Position numbers and translations under genes: made by a program. Below the pieces are notes generated by a model, which did not search any database, was not told the DNA's origin, and saw only the letters and a program-made list of their open reading frames with translations. A stretch of DNA of 64,000 nucleotides. It comes from an uncultured Treponema sp. Its GTDB lineage: Bacteria; Spirochaetota; Spirochaetia; Treponematales; Treponemataceae. The stretch is taken from positions 1 through 64,000 of the forward strand of contig CAMCRZ010000013.1 in the NCBI GenBank assembly GCA_945877425.1, given 5' to 3'. This document shows, piece after piece, positions 8,194 through 17,016 of this stretch (positions are counted from its first letter, which is position 1; each line of letters opens with the position of its first letter).

Positions 8194-9648
8194 ATGATAA
8201 CAATTGTAATAGCTGATGATGAAAAATTAATCCGTGCAGGAATACGAAAAATCCTTACAGACAATCTGGGTAAAGAAATAAATGTTTTCGAAGCAAAAAA
8301 CGGTAAGGAAGCACTTGAACTTTGTCAGTCCGAAAATCCGGATGTTCTTATAACTGATATAAAAATGCCTGTTATGGACGGACTTGAACTTATGGGAAAA
8401 GTTTCGGAACTTCCTAAAAAAATAGGCGTTATAGTTTTAAGCGGATTTGATGATTTTAATTATGCAAAGACAGCCATTTCCTGCGGAGTTCTAGCTTATG
8501 TTTTAAAGCCTGTTGATTCAAAGGAACTTATAAGTGCAGTAAATCAGGCGTTAAGTTCTGCCAGAAAAATTGAACAGACTAAAAACGAAGAAACACTCCG
8601 CTCCATTATGATAGACGGTCATTTGCCAAACGACGAAATGTTCAAAATGGATAATTTTCCGGACGGATTTTATTGCGTAAGTATTGCAGGCTTTCACTGT
8701 ACCGATGCAGTAATTTCTATGGAAAACAAAAATCTTTTTTATGTAATAGAACAGAAACGTGATTTGATAATTCTGATTGTTCCTGACGACAATCTTTTTG
8801 AGTTTAAAAATCCTTCATTCAGCAAATTTATCATAGGAGTAAGCGTTCATTCAAAAAGCATAACTGATTTAAGAAAGCTTAAGTCCCAGTCTTTTGCTGC
8901 ATTGCTCCAGTCATTTTTTGTGGCAAACACAAGAAGTAAGGTTCCGGGAATTTATTATGCAGCAAGCGGCGGTGCTGTTTCTGACTTTACAGAATCAGAC
9001 GGACGTTACGAAAAATTTACTGCAGCATTGGATTTGCTTTCAACAGAAGAAATTAAAAAAGCCTTGAATTCACTTTTTGATTTCAGCAATCTGGGAAAGG
9101 AAAAAAGCAGCGAATTACTCTTCTATAATTATAATAAGATTTTAAACAATTTGTTTAAGCGCTATCCTAAATTCCACGACACAGACACTTACCTTTATTT
9201 AAAAAGCCTTATGATAGAAAACATCGAGCAGACTGAATGTTTTGAAGAATGGAAGCGTTACGTCATAGATTATACGCTTTACCTTACCGAACTTTTAAAA
9301 CGTCAGCAGGGAAAATATCCTTACGTTACAAAAGCAATAGCTTACGTAAACAAGCATTATTCTGAAAACATTACGATGGCAACTGTTGCAAATTACGTTT
9401 CCATGAACTACACATGGTTCAGCGAAAAGTTTAAGGAACAGGTGGGGCTTAACTTCAACGATTACCTTAAGAAATTCAGAATGGAACAGGCAAAGCATCT
9501 TCTGGAAATGGGCACTTACAAAGTTTACGAAGTTGCAGAAAAAACTGGATTTAAAGACGTAAAGCATTTTATGAAAAGTTTTCGTGAAATGAACGGAATG
9601 TCTGCCGGTGAATGGGCAAGAGTTCACGGAAATACGCTTGACGATTAA
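8194..9648 (+). CDS. Response regulator, YesN class (REC plus AraC-type HTH)
   Basis: This protein of 484 residues has an N-terminal receiver domain with acidic pocket D8/D9, phosphoacceptor D55 (VLITDIKMPVMDG) and the conserved Lys in YVLKPV. The middle region (~130-370) is not recognised. The C-terminus (~385-484) is an AraC-type double HTH (AIAYVNKHYSENITMATVA, then FKEQVGLNFNDYLKKFRM). I chose ATG 8194 because GGAG lies 7 nt before it; the longer TTG start at 8161 lacks an RBS. It should be phosphorylated by the kinase just upstream. Confidence 0.92.
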   Translation: MITIVIADDEKLIRAGIRKILTDNLGKEINVFEAKNGKEALELCQSENPDVLITDIKMPVMDGLELMGKVSELPKKIGVIVLSGFDDFNYAKTAISCGVLAYVLKPVDSKELISAVNQALSSARKIEQTKNEETLRSIMIDGHLPNDEMFKMDNFPDGFYCVSIAGFHCTDAVISMENKNLFYVIEQKRDLIILIVPDDNLFEFKNPSFSKFIIGVSVHSKSITDLRKLKSQSFAALLQSFFVANTRSKVPGIYYAASGGAVSDFTESDGRYEKFTAALDLLSTEEIKKALNSLFDFSNLGKEKSSELLFYNYNKILNNLFKRYPKFHDTDTYLYLKSLMIENIEQTECFEEWKRYVIDYTLYLTELLKRQQGKYPYVTKAIAYVNKHYSENITMATVANYVSMNYTWFSEKFKEQVGLNFNDYLKKFRMEQAKHLLEMGTYKVYEVAEKTGFKDVKHFMKSFREMNGMSAGEWARVHGNTLDD

Positions 9649-9673
9649 GTTTTGTTACTTTCATTAAATGTGA

Positions 9674-9709
9674 TTGACATCAATGTGACAAAATGACATA
9701 ATTTGTCAT
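9674..9709 (+). promoter_or_regulatory. fabD-fabG promoter with overlapping palindrome
   Basis: A perfect TTGACA (9674-9679), a 17-nt spacer and CATAAT (9697-9702) form a strong promoter. The inverted repeat ATGACA-TAATT-TGTCAT (9693-9709) covers the -10 box, as an operator would. Further TGACA copies lie just upstream. It does not match the FapR or FabT consensus I know. Confidence 0.6.
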
Positions 9710-9740
9710 AATAAAATCTTTTCTTTAGAGGTATTTTTTT

Positions 9741-10697
9741 ATGGCAAGATACGCATTTTTGTTTCCAGGTCAGGGAGCACAAACTCCTGGAATGGTAAAG
9801 GATGTTGCTGAAACTTCATCGGCTGCAAAAAAAATCATTGATGATGCATCTTCTTTAATCGACTTTGATTTAGGAAAACTTCTTTGGGAAAGTGATGCTG
9901 AAACTTTAAGCCGTTCAGACAACTCCCAGATTGGAATTACAGTTGCTTCTATTGCAATAATGGCTGCCCTTAAAGAAAAAGGAATTGAACCTTCTGCTGC
10001 AATGGGATTTTCTCTCGGAGAATTTCCGGCTCTTTATGCTGCAGGCGTTCTTTCTTTTGAAGATGTAATTAAAGTTGTTCGTAAGCGCGGACTTATAATG
10101 CAGAAAGTTTGCGAAGATATTGCAAGTGAAAATTCAGGTCATGCACCGGGAATGGCAGCTGTACTTGGACTTCCTCCTGAAAAAGTTGTGGAAATTGCAA
10201 ATGGAATAAAAGACGCTTATGCTGCAAATATGAACAGCGTAAAGCAGACAGTTGTTTCCGGCACTTTTGATTCTCTTGCTGAAGTAGAAAAAGCAGCAAC
10301 TGAAGCAGGAGCACGCCGTGTTGTAAGGCTTAAGGTTGCAGGTCCGTTCCATTCACCGCTTATGCAGAAAGCTGCTGATGAATTTGACAAAGTTCTTTCA
10401 ACAGTAAATTTTGCTGATCCAAAAATTCATTTGTTTTCTAATGTAACTGGAAAAGAAATCAAAAAAGGTTCAGATGCAAAAGCTGCTGCTGTTTACCATT
10501 TAGTTCGCCCTGTTTTGTGGACTGCCGAAGAAGAAGTTCTTGCTTCAATAATCAAATCTGAAGGCGGAGAAGCTGAGTGGAAAGTTCTTGAGCCTGGTCC
10601 TGGAAAAGTTTTAAGCGGACTTTGGGGACAGACTGAATTTGGAGCAGTACTTCCTGCTGTTCCTGTTAATTGTGCAGAAGATATTGCCGCTTTGTAA
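9741..10697 (+). CDS. fabD: Malonyl-CoA:ACP transacylase
   Basis: This enzyme moves malonyl groups from CoA to acyl carrier protein at the start of type II fatty acid synthesis. It has 318 residues, the normal length. It shows the N-terminal FPGQGAQ motif, the catalytic Ser91 in GFSLGEF and the active-site His204 in GPFHSPLM. GAGG lies 9 nt before the ATG. It is followed 33 nt later by fabG, and the two likely share a transcript from the strong promoter at 9674-9702. Confidence 0.95.
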   Translation: MARYAFLFPGQGAQTPGMVKDVAETSSAAKKIIDDASSLIDFDLGKLLWESDAETLSRSDNSQIGITVASIAIMAALKEKGIEPSAAMGFSLGEFPALYAAGVLSFEDVIKVVRKRGLIMQKVCEDIASENSGHAPGMAAVLGLPPEKVVEIANGIKDAYAANMNSVKQTVVSGTFDSLAEVEKAATEAGARRVVRLKVAGPFHSPLMQKAADEFDKVLSTVNFADPKIHLFSNVTGKEIKKGSDAKAAAVYHLVRPVLWTAEEEVLASIIKSEGGEAEWKVLEPGPGKVLSGLWGQTEFGAVLPAVPVNCAEDIAAL

Positions 10698-10730
10698 AAG
10701 TGATTTTAACTATAAATTATGGAGAAGAAA

Positions 10731-11474
10731 ATGTTACTGGAAAATAAAAAAGCACTTGTAACTGGTTCAAGCCGTGGAATTGGACGTGGAATTGTTGAAA
10801 AGTTTTTAAGCGAAGGCGCAGAAGTTTGGGGACTTTGTTCTAAACCTAGTGCTGCAAAAGCTGATCTTGAAAAATTCGCTCAGGAACACGGAACTAAATT
10901 TCATGAAATTTGTGCAGACGTTGGAAATGCAGATGAACTTTCTGAAGTTGTAAAAGCAGCTCTTGCCGAAGCAGGCGGATTTGACGTACTTGTAAACAAT
11001 GCAGGAATTACAAGAGACGGTTTAAGTTTCCGCATGAAAAAAGAAGACTGGGACGATGTTTTGCGCATCAATTTAACATCAGCATTTGTAATTTGCCAGA
11101 TTATTTCCAACGACATGATCAGAAAGCGTACTGGTTCAATTATAAATATGGCAAGCATCGTAGGACTTCACGGTGGAGCAGGTCAGGTAAACTATGCTGC
11201 TTCTAAAGGCGGACTTGTTGCCTATTCAAAATCACTTGCAAAAGAAGTTGGAAGCCGCGGCGTAAGAGTAAACGTTATTGCTCCTGGCTTTATTGAAACT
11301 GATATGACAAACGCTGTAAACGAAGAAATCCGCAAAGGCTGGGTTGAAGGAATTCCTTTAAAGCGTGCAGGAAAACCGGAAGATGTTGCAAATACAGCAC
11401 TTTATCTTGCAAGCGACTTAAGTTCTTACGTTACAGCTCAAGTTATTGGAGTTGACGGCGGCATGGGTGCATAA
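10731..11474 (+). CDS. fabG: 3-oxoacyl-[ACP] reductase
   Basis: This short-chain dehydrogenase of 247 residues performs the NADPH-dependent reduction of 3-oxoacyl-ACP in fatty acid synthesis. The cofactor loop TGSSRGIG, the NNAG motif and the catalytic Ser142, Tyr155 and Lys159 (NYAASKGG) are present. The ATG at 10731 is preferred over 10719, because GGAG (10721-10724) overlaps the earlier start and is correctly spaced for the later one. It is the second gene of the fab pair and is closed by a strong terminator. Confidence 0.95.
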   Translation: MLLENKKALVTGSSRGIGRGIVEKFLSEGAEVWGLCSKPSAAKADLEKFAQEHGTKFHEICADVGNADELSEVVKAALAEAGGFDVLVNNAGITRDGLSFRMKKEDWDDVLRINLTSAFVICQIISNDMIRKRTGSIINMASIVGLHGGAGQVNYAASKGGLVAYSKSLAKEVGSRGVRVNVIAPGFIETDMTNAVNEEIRKGWVEGIPLKRAGKPEDVANTALYLASDLSSYVTAQVIGVDGGMGA

Positions 11475-11505
11475 ACCGCTGCTGTAACTGTAAATAAAAA
11501 CACCT

Positions 11506-11537
11506 GGCAGAACCTTAAAAAGTTCTGCCTTTTTTTT
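11506..11537 (+). terminator. Intrinsic terminator after fabG
   Basis: The stem GGCAGAAC / GTTCTGCC (11506-11513 with 11522-11529) has an 8-nt loop and is followed by eight T residues. Confidence 0.9.
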
Positions 11538-11640
11538 AAGAAAAAGTTGTTTTGCTGAATTTACCAGTGTAATTGCAACGAATGTGCTAAATCATTAAGA
11601 TGAATACAAATCTTTTGCAAGTTAAAATTTGGAGTAAAAA

Positions 11641-12507
11641 ATGAAAAAAATTATCAGTGGAAAAGTCAGGGAAGTGTACGACCTTGAAGACGGAAGAATG
11701 ATTATTGTTACGACAGACAGAATCAGTGCTTACGATGTTATTTTGCCAACTTTGATTACAGACAAAGGCAAGGTTTTGAATGCACTTTCTAACTTCTGGT
11801 TTGATTTCACAAAAGATATCGTAAAAAATCACATGATTTCCTACAACCTTAAAGATATGAGTCCTGAATTCCAGAAAAGCGAATACGAAGGAAGAACAAT
11901 TCTTGTAAAAAAACTTAAGATGATTCCTTATGAAGTAATTGTCCGCGGATATATGTTCGGTTCAATGTACAGCGCTTACAAAAAAGGCGAGCCGTTTCTT
12001 GGTCATTCATTTGAAAGAAAATACGAACAGGCTGAAAAACTTGAAGAGCCTATTGTTACTCCTTCTACAAAAGCTGCAGAAGGTCACGACATAAACGTTA
12101 CGCTGGACTTTATGAAAAAAGATCTGGAAGAAAAATTCCCTGGAAAAAATCTTGGTGAAAAAATAGAAAAGACTGCACTGGCTGTTTTCAAGAAATGCTA
12201 CGATCATGCTTACAAAAACGGCATTATAATTGCTGATACAAAATTTGAATTCGGTCTTGATGAAGACGGTGAACTTGTTCTTGCTGATGAAGTGCTTACT
12301 CCTGATTCAAGCCGCTTCTGGAATCTTGAAACTTACAAAACCGGAACAAGCCCTGCAAGTTATGACAAGCAGTTTATCCGTGACTGGCTTACAGACAACA
12401 ATCTTGCCGGCGACCCGAACATTAAGTCAATTCCTGCAGAAATAGTTGAAAAGACAAGCGCACTTTACCACGAATGTGTTAGAAAAATTACGGGAAAAGA
12501 TTTGTAA
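11641..12507 (+). CDS. purC: Phosphoribosylaminoimidazole-succinocarboxamide (SAICAR) synthase
   Basis: This purine-pathway ligase joins CAIR and aspartate with ATP. It has 288 residues. Family marks include SGKVREVYDL near the N-terminus, TTDRISAYDV, VIVRGYMFGSMYSAY, the EGHDIN region and DTKFEFG followed by DEVLTPDSSRFW. GGAG lies 8 nt before the ATG. It is the first of five purine genes in the window, but a lipoprotein island separates it from purE and purF. A pseudouridine synthase gene begins 8 nt after its stop. Confidence 0.96.
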   Translation: MKKIISGKVREVYDLEDGRMIIVTTDRISAYDVILPTLITDKGKVLNALSNFWFDFTKDIVKNHMISYNLKDMSPEFQKSEYEGRTILVKKLKMIPYEVIVRGYMFGSMYSAYKKGEPFLGHSFERKYEQAEKLEEPIVTPSTKAAEGHDINVTLDFMKKDLEEKFPGKNLGEKIEKTALAVFKKCYDHAYKNGIIIADTKFEFGLDEDGELVLADEVLTPDSSRFWNLETYKTGTSPASYDKQFIRDWLTDNNLAGDPNIKSIPAEIVEKTSALYHECVRKITGKDL

Positions 12508-12515
12508 TTCAGCTT

Positions 12516-13280
12516 ATGGCGTACAAAGAAAGACTTGACGAAATTCTCGCAAGGCGTGGTTTTTCCACAAACAGAAAAATCAGGCGTTTTCTTCAGAGAA
12601 ATGTTGTAGAAGTAAACAATATTCGTGCTTTGACAGGCGGAATTAAAGTAAGTCTTTTTGAAGATACAATCAAAATCAACGGCAAAGATTCAAATTTGCA
12701 GCCGGACTGTTTTATCATGATGAATAAAAAATCAGGCTATATTTGTTCCAATGCTGTTGATAAAAATCTAAAAACTGAAATTCCTTTAGTGTTTGATTTT
12801 CTTCCTGATGAAATAGTTCAGAATAAAAATCTTGGAACACTTCACACAATCGGCAGGCTGGACGTTGATACAGAAGGTCTGCTTGTTTTTACTACAAACG
12901 GCGACTTCAGCCACAAAATTGCCCTTCCTGAATGTCACATCAACAAAACTTACGAAATTATCCTTGAAAAAGAATGTACGCTGGAAATGCAGAATCACTA
13001 TATTTCAGAATGTGAAAAAGGAATAAGTGTGTGTGAAGAATGGAATTCTCCGGCTTTTACATGCAGAAGTGCAGCCTTAGTTTTTTTAAGTCCTGTGAAA
13101 TGCCGGCTTACAATCAGTGAAGGAAAATATCATCAGGTAAAAAGAATGATTGCTGCTCTTGGAAATAAAGTTGCTTACTTAAAGCGTATTTCTATGGGCA
13201 GCCTTAAGTTAGATTCTGCTCTTGAACCTGGACAGTGGCGTTTTCTTTCTCCTGATGAACTTGAACTGTTTTTCGAATAG
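12516..13280 (+). CDS. rRNA pseudouridine synthase, RsuA/RluB family
   Basis: This protein of 254 residues has an N-terminal S4-like RNA-binding region (RLDEILARRGFSTNRKIRRFL) and the RsuA-type catalytic core. The catalytic Asp lies in GRLDVDTEGLL, and a GKYHQVKRMIAALG motif follows. It should isomerise one uridine in 16S or 23S rRNA; which base is not evident, though size and sequence are closest to RsuA (U516). It starts 8 nt after purC and is likely co-transcribed with it. Confidence 0.87.
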   Translation: MAYKERLDEILARRGFSTNRKIRRFLQRNVVEVNNIRALTGGIKVSLFEDTIKINGKDSNLQPDCFIMMNKKSGYICSNAVDKNLKTEIPLVFDFLPDEIVQNKNLGTLHTIGRLDVDTEGLLVFTTNGDFSHKIALPECHINKTYEIILEKECTLEMQNHYISECEKGISVCEEWNSPAFTCRSAALVFLSPVKCRLTISEGKYHQVKRMIAALGNKVAYLKRISMGSLKLDSALEPGQWRFLSPDELELFFE

Positions 13281-13300
13281 CTGAACTTAATTTTAAAATT

Positions 13301-13993
13301 TCAGTCTTGCGGCGTGTAATCCGTAAAGTCAGGAAGATTTTTTGCAATATTCTGCATTCTTAAATCAGTGTTGGAAATTGTATCTGCAATGGCGCGAAGT
13401 TCCTGCTCAACGTCTTCCGGCATTTTGTAATCTTTTTTGTAGTGAAGCTGATGTTCAAGGCTTGCCCAGAAATCCATTGCTATTGTACGGATTTGAATTT
13501 CTACAGGAATGTCACGCTTCTGGTCGCTGAAGTAAACTCCAACTTTTACAATTACGTGAAGGCTTCTGTATCCGTTTTTTTTAGGATTTTTGATGTAGTC
13601 TTTTACTTTTATAAGGGAAACGTCTTCCTGATTCAGCAGCATTTTCATTACGTGATAAACGTCGCTTATAAAAGGGCATGTTATTCTTATTCCTGCAACG
13701 TCGTAAAGTTTGCCTACAATGTTTTCAAGTGTAAGTTCCAGATTTTTGCGCTGAAGTTTTTCGATTATGCTTACAGGTTCTTTTATTCTGCTGGATATTG
13801 TGCTTATAGGATTACGCTGATGTTTGCTTTCAAATTCGTCTTCCAGAATTTCGCATTTTGTTGTTAACTGTTTGATTCCGCTTTCATAAAGCATCAGTAA
13901 CTGCTGGAATTCCAGTGCTGAATGAATGAATTTCTGCGGTTCAAATCCACCGAATTCTTTTGCCGCATTTGATAAAACAAGTTCTGTGTTCAT
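13301..13993 (-). CDS. Small alarmone synthetase, (p)ppGpp synthetase RelQ/YjbM-like
   Basis: This 230-residue protein has only the RelA/SpoT synthetase fold, without HD hydrolase, TGS or ACT domains. Landmarks are the VAGIRITCPF strand, the YIKNPKKNGYRSLH loop and VEIQIRT.AMDFWASLEHQLHYKK. It should pyrophosphorylate GDP or GTP with ATP in stress. Length matches RelQ-type enzymes. No SD precedes the ATG; instead TATATT (14000-14005 on the minus strand) stands 6 nt before it, so the mRNA may be leaderless. It converges with the pseudouridine synthase gene, 20 nt apart. Whether a long RelA/SpoT exists elsewhere cannot be seen here. Confidence 0.9.
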   Translation of the reverse strand: MNTELVLSNAAKEFGGFEPQKFIHSALEFQQLLMLYESGIKQLTTKCEILEDEFESKHQRNPISTISSRIKEPVSIIEKLQRKNLELTLENIVGKLYDVAGIRITCPFISDVYHVMKMLLNQEDVSLIKVKDYIKNPKKNGYRSLHVIVKVGVYFSDQKRDIPVEIQIRTIAMDFWASLEHQLHYKKDYKMPEDVEQELRAIADTISNTDLRMQNIAKNLPDFTDYTPQD

Positions 13994-14115
13994 ATTTTAA
14001 ATATAAATACAAATCAGTAAATCGCAAAATATTTTTTTGTTATAACACTACATTGTTCCGCCTGACGTGGTGTGGTTAATAGCACCTGCATTTATAACAG
14101 TTTTTTATAACAATA

Positions 14116-14144
14116 TTGAACCGTCATAGGTCTTGTGGTAGAAT
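14116..14144 (+). promoter_or_regulatory. Promoter of the lipoprotein/metallopeptidase island
   Basis: TTGAAC (14116-14121), a 17-nt spacer and TAGAAT (14139-14144) stand upstream of the gene at 14179, which has a good RBS (CAGGAGAG). Confidence 0.55.
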
Positions 14145-14178
14145 TGGGAATAATTTTTTATAAAAGTCAGGAGAGAAA

Positions 14179-14622
14179 ATGAAAAAAAGTAAAAAAATCT
14201 ATTTGTTAGCAATGTTATTTGGAAGTTTTTTAACAACTTCTTGTAACGATCTTATTGATTCTGGCGAGAAGCCTGCTGATGATTTTGTGCAGCAAGAAGT
14301 TATAATTGGCGATGAGTTGATTTATGGCGAAAACTTTTCTTACCAGAACGTATATGAAGCTATTCTTGGAGAGTTAGAAGATACTGCAACAAATTGCAGA
14401 TATTTAAGAAGTGCAGATGCAGAACCTTTTGAATTTGAAGACACTGATTTGGTTGAAATGGTTTATTTTTCTGCCCATCCAACTTCTTCAGATGCAATAA
14501 AATTAATTAATGAAAAAATGGGTTATCTCAATCCTGCAGAACTGGATAAAGATATTCTTCAGGCTTGTGATGCGGAAAAATCATCTTTACAAAAACAGAC
14601 ATATCAGAAGAAGACAATATAG
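14179..14622 (+). CDS. Lipoprotein, N-terminal part of a frameshifted secreted metallopeptidase
   Basis: A lipoprotein signal peptide ends at LTTSC, and SD AGGAG precedes the ATG. The next ~125 residues are acidic and not recognised. The frame ends at 14622. The -1 frame is open from 14571 and runs without interruption into the peptidase ORF downstream. The natural reading is one protein of about 600 residues broken by a single-base indel between 14571 and 14620; two A5 runs lie there (14576-14580 and 14591-14595). It may be a decayed gene, a sequencing error or a recoded gene. I list it as its own CDS because it has a start and RBS. Confidence 0.6.
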   Translation: MKKSKKIYLLAMLFGSFLTTSCNDLIDSGEKPADDFVQQEVIIGDELIYGENFSYQNVYEAILGELEDTATNCRYLRSADAEPFEFEDTDLVEMVYFSAHPTSSDAIKLINEKMGYLNPAELDKDILQACDAEKSSLQKQTYQKKTI

Positions 14623-14684
14623 AGGATTGTATTAATTTTGATGTAAAGTATTATTATATTGTCACAAAAGAAATTGCGTCAGAA

Positions 14685-15977
14685 TTGTCTGATGTGCTTG
14701 AAGGTTTTGAAGTAATTGAAGAATTTGAAATGCTTACAGAAGAAGCATTTGCCAAAATTGCAGAAGAATGTCAGGATTTTGTAGAACTGAGTGAGTCTGA
14801 AAGTTCCAGGGGCTTTTTCAAAAAAGTATGGAAGGGAATAAAAACTGCTGCCAAAACAGTTGCTAATGCTGTATCTACTGCGGCAAAAACAGTAGTAGAT
14901 TTCCTTGTAAAGCCTTACACAATTTCCGGCAAAGTATGTTATGAATATAATGGTATTTTAAAACCTGCTTATGGCGTAAAAGTAAATAATGTTACAATTG
15001 GCGGTCATAAACAGGAAACAGATATTGATGGTGCATTTAATCTTGGTACAAGAACTGACTCTGAAGGTTTATGCTTTCTTTGGCTTAATTATGAAAACGA
15101 AGCCTGTAAATTAAGTAATTTTCTTGGAGTAACGGCTTCAACTTTAATAAAAACAGCGTTACCGTCATATCTTCAGAATGTAAAAATTACTTCAAATTCT
15201 GATTATGCAAATGCAAAAATGGCAATTTGCAGTGATATGTTAAGCAGATATAAGGATGAATCAACAAGACATTCAAACATTCCACAGGCTGTAGTATGGA
15301 CAACTGAATTTGGAGATGGAACTTCATCTGCACCTTCTTTCCATCTACGAGGTGTAAGTCTTCTTCCTGACATTATTTTAACAGGGGTGACTGTAGATAA
15401 AAATGAAGAAAAATGTGTTAAACTTGAGTTATTACATCATGAATACACACATTTTCTTCATTGTGTTTATGCAGAAAATAAAAATGATTTCTGGGGTGAT
15501 GTTGTTCTATCAGAAATTGGGTGTACAATTGCATCTGCAACTATAGATTCTATTATTTCAACTGGTTACGAAGGTAGCTATAATTTTTATAATCCATATG
15601 TATACTTTGCTGAAAACTATGCTGAATGGTATTCGTTGGTAGGTTGCTATGGAAAAGGTATAATTGGAAAAGATATTAGTAAAAATAAGATTGATCTAAA
15701 AGATATAGGAATGGGTATATATATTTCAGGAGATTCAGATTTTTATAATCAAGATATTTTTGCAGCACTTGTAGTTCTTTTTAATAGCAACGGATATACA
15801 GATTTTGCAGATATTATTGTTAATATTGTTGATCAATATGATGTTACAACCTTTAATGAGTTGTATTCTTCACTAATTAGACAATATCCTTCTTTGAAAA
15901 CTGAAATTAATAACACATTTAAGAATTACTATATAGAAAAGGGAAATAAAGACGGTAATGTAATTATTTACCAATAG
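14685..15977 (+). CDS. Zinc metallopeptidase-like protein, C-terminal part of the frameshifted lipoprotein
   Basis: As an ORF this has 430 residues from a TTG at 14685, but no RBS supports that start. In the same frame the reading continues upstream to 14571, overlapping the lipoprotein gene. A helical alanine-rich stretch (~50-75) is followed by a carboxypeptidase-regulatory-like beta domain (~80-122, SGKVCYEYNG … DIDGAFNLG). The zinc-binding motif HEYTH (252-256) follows, with a likely third ligand Glu in FAENYAEWY (~310-314). It would be an exported, membrane-anchored peptidase if the two parts were joined. The substrate is unknown. Codon use is more AT-rich than in the flanking pur genes. 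Confidence 0.6.
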   Translation: MSDVLEGFEVIEEFEMLTEEAFAKIAEECQDFVELSESESSRGFFKKVWKGIKTAAKTVANAVSTAAKTVVDFLVKPYTISGKVCYEYNGILKPAYGVKVNNVTIGGHKQETDIDGAFNLGTRTDSEGLCFLWLNYENEACKLSNFLGVTASTLIKTALPSYLQNVKITSNSDYANAKMAICSDMLSRYKDESTRHSNIPQAVVWTTEFGDGTSSAPSFHLRGVSLLPDIILTGVTVDKNEEKCVKLELLHHEYTHFLHCVYAENKNDFWGDVVLSEIGCTIASATIDSIISTGYEGSYNFYNPYVYFAENYAEWYSLVGCYGKGIIGKDISKNKIDLKDIGMGIYISGDSDFYNQDIFAALVVLFNSNGYTDFADIIVNIVDQYDVTTFNELYSSLIRQYPSLKTEINNTFKNYYIEKGNKDGNVIIYQ

Positions 15978-15987
15978 GAGAAAAATC

Positions 15988-16446
15988 ATGCACAAAATAA
16001 AATATATTCTGTTTTTGTTAATTGCATTTCTTTTTTCAAGTTGTGGAGAAATTTTTCTTGACCTAAGCGATGTTCATTGTGAACTGGATAAGTCAACTTA
16101 TGCTGTAAATGAACCGATTACGTTATCGTATTATGGCAGCTTTGAAGATAGTTCTGCAATAGGTTCTCTTATGTTTTATTTTTATGTTAGTGGCGAAGAA
16201 GGTATTCAAATACTTACGTTTTATGATGATTATCAACCTGGTTTAACAACTGATGTTGATGACGGCAGTTATTATACTGTTATAAAAGAATGTGAAAAGA
16301 TGACGAGTTTTGAGGATAAAATTATCTTCTCTATTAGCGAAGTCGGTACATATAAGATGGTTGTCCACTTTACAGGTTCAACTTCAGAGCCAAATCATCT
16401 TTCTGGTTGTTATACATTTACCTTACCAATCACAATAACAGAATAG
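15988..16446 (+). CDS. Hypothetical lipoprotein with Ig-like fold
   Basis: This 152-residue protein has a lipoprotein signal ending FSSC and a good RBS (AGGAG). The mature part begins with a pattern common in Ig-like domains (LDKSTYAVNEPITLSYYG) and ends with alternating beta-strand residues (YTFTLPITITE). It starts 11 nt after the metallopeptidase stop, so it is probably co-expressed and may assist or inhibit that protein. I do not recognise a named family. Confidence 0.6.
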   Translation: MHKIKYILFLLIAFLFSSCGEIFLDLSDVHCELDKSTYAVNEPITLSYYGSFEDSSAIGSLMFYFYVSGEEGIQILTFYDDYQPGLTTDVDDGSYYTVIKECEKMTSFEDKIIFSISEVGTYKMVVHFTGSTSEPNHLSGCYTFTLPITITE

Positions 16447-16480
16447 TTGTTATTTTATGTTCATTATGATACTTTACATT

Positions 16481-16975
16481 ATGAAAGTTGCAATATTTTT
16501 TGGTTCAAAATCTGATACTGAAACTATGAAAAAGTCCGCTGAAGTTCTTAAGGAATTTGGCGTTGAGTACAAGTCTTACATTTTGTCTGCCCACAGAGCA
16601 GGCGCACTTCTTGTTGAAACAATCCATCAGGTTGAAAAAGACGGTTGTGAAGTTATAATTGCAGGAGCCGGTTTAAGTGCAGCACTTCCCGGAGTAATTG
16701 CAGGAAACACTGTTCTACCTGTAGTTGGCGTGCCGCTTGAATGTATAAATCCGGGAAAGTCAAACGGTTTAGGCGGAATGGATGCATTGCTTTCTGTAGT
16801 GCAGATGCCGCCTCAAATTCCGGTTGCATCAGTTGGAATTGGAAATGCTAAAAATGCAGCCTATCTTGCCCTTGAAATCCTTGGAATAAAATATCCTGAA
16901 ATTCAGCAGAAACTTAAGGCTTTTCGTGCTAAACTCGCAGAAGATGCAAAAAGCGGAATCGGCGTAGAACTGTAA
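16481..16975 (+). CDS. purE: N5-CAIR mutase / AIR carboxylase, class II-type PurE
   Basis: This 164-residue protein carboxylates the aminoimidazole ring in purine synthesis. It keeps the GSKSD phosphate loop and SAHRAG motif. The usual class I GAAHLPG segment reads GLSAALPG here, and the loop after VPLE is longer. This matches the class II enzymes known from Treponema denticola and animals, which use CO2 directly and need no PurK. No purK is present in the window, which fits. An upstream in-frame ATG (16457) has no RBS; 16481 gives the usual N-terminus. No SD is visible before 16481 either, and TATGAT lies 10 nt upstream. purF follows 41 nt later. Confidence 0.93.
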   Translation: MKVAIFFGSKSDTETMKKSAEVLKEFGVEYKSYILSAHRAGALLVETIHQVEKDGCEVIIAGAGLSAALPGVIAGNTVLPVVGVPLECINPGKSNGLGGMDALLSVVQMPPQIPVASVGIGNAKNAAYLALEILGIKYPEIQQKLKAFRAKLAEDAKSGIGVEL

Positions 16976-17016
16976 TTTGCAGGAAAGATAAAACTTAAAG
17001 TTAAAAGTGGAATATT

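Noticed and set aside
14571-14622. Programmed -1 frameshifting in the metallopeptidase gene
   Set aside because: The overlap contains A5 runs but no canonical X-XXY-YYZ heptamer in the right phase and no clear downstream pseudoknot. An indel is simpler.
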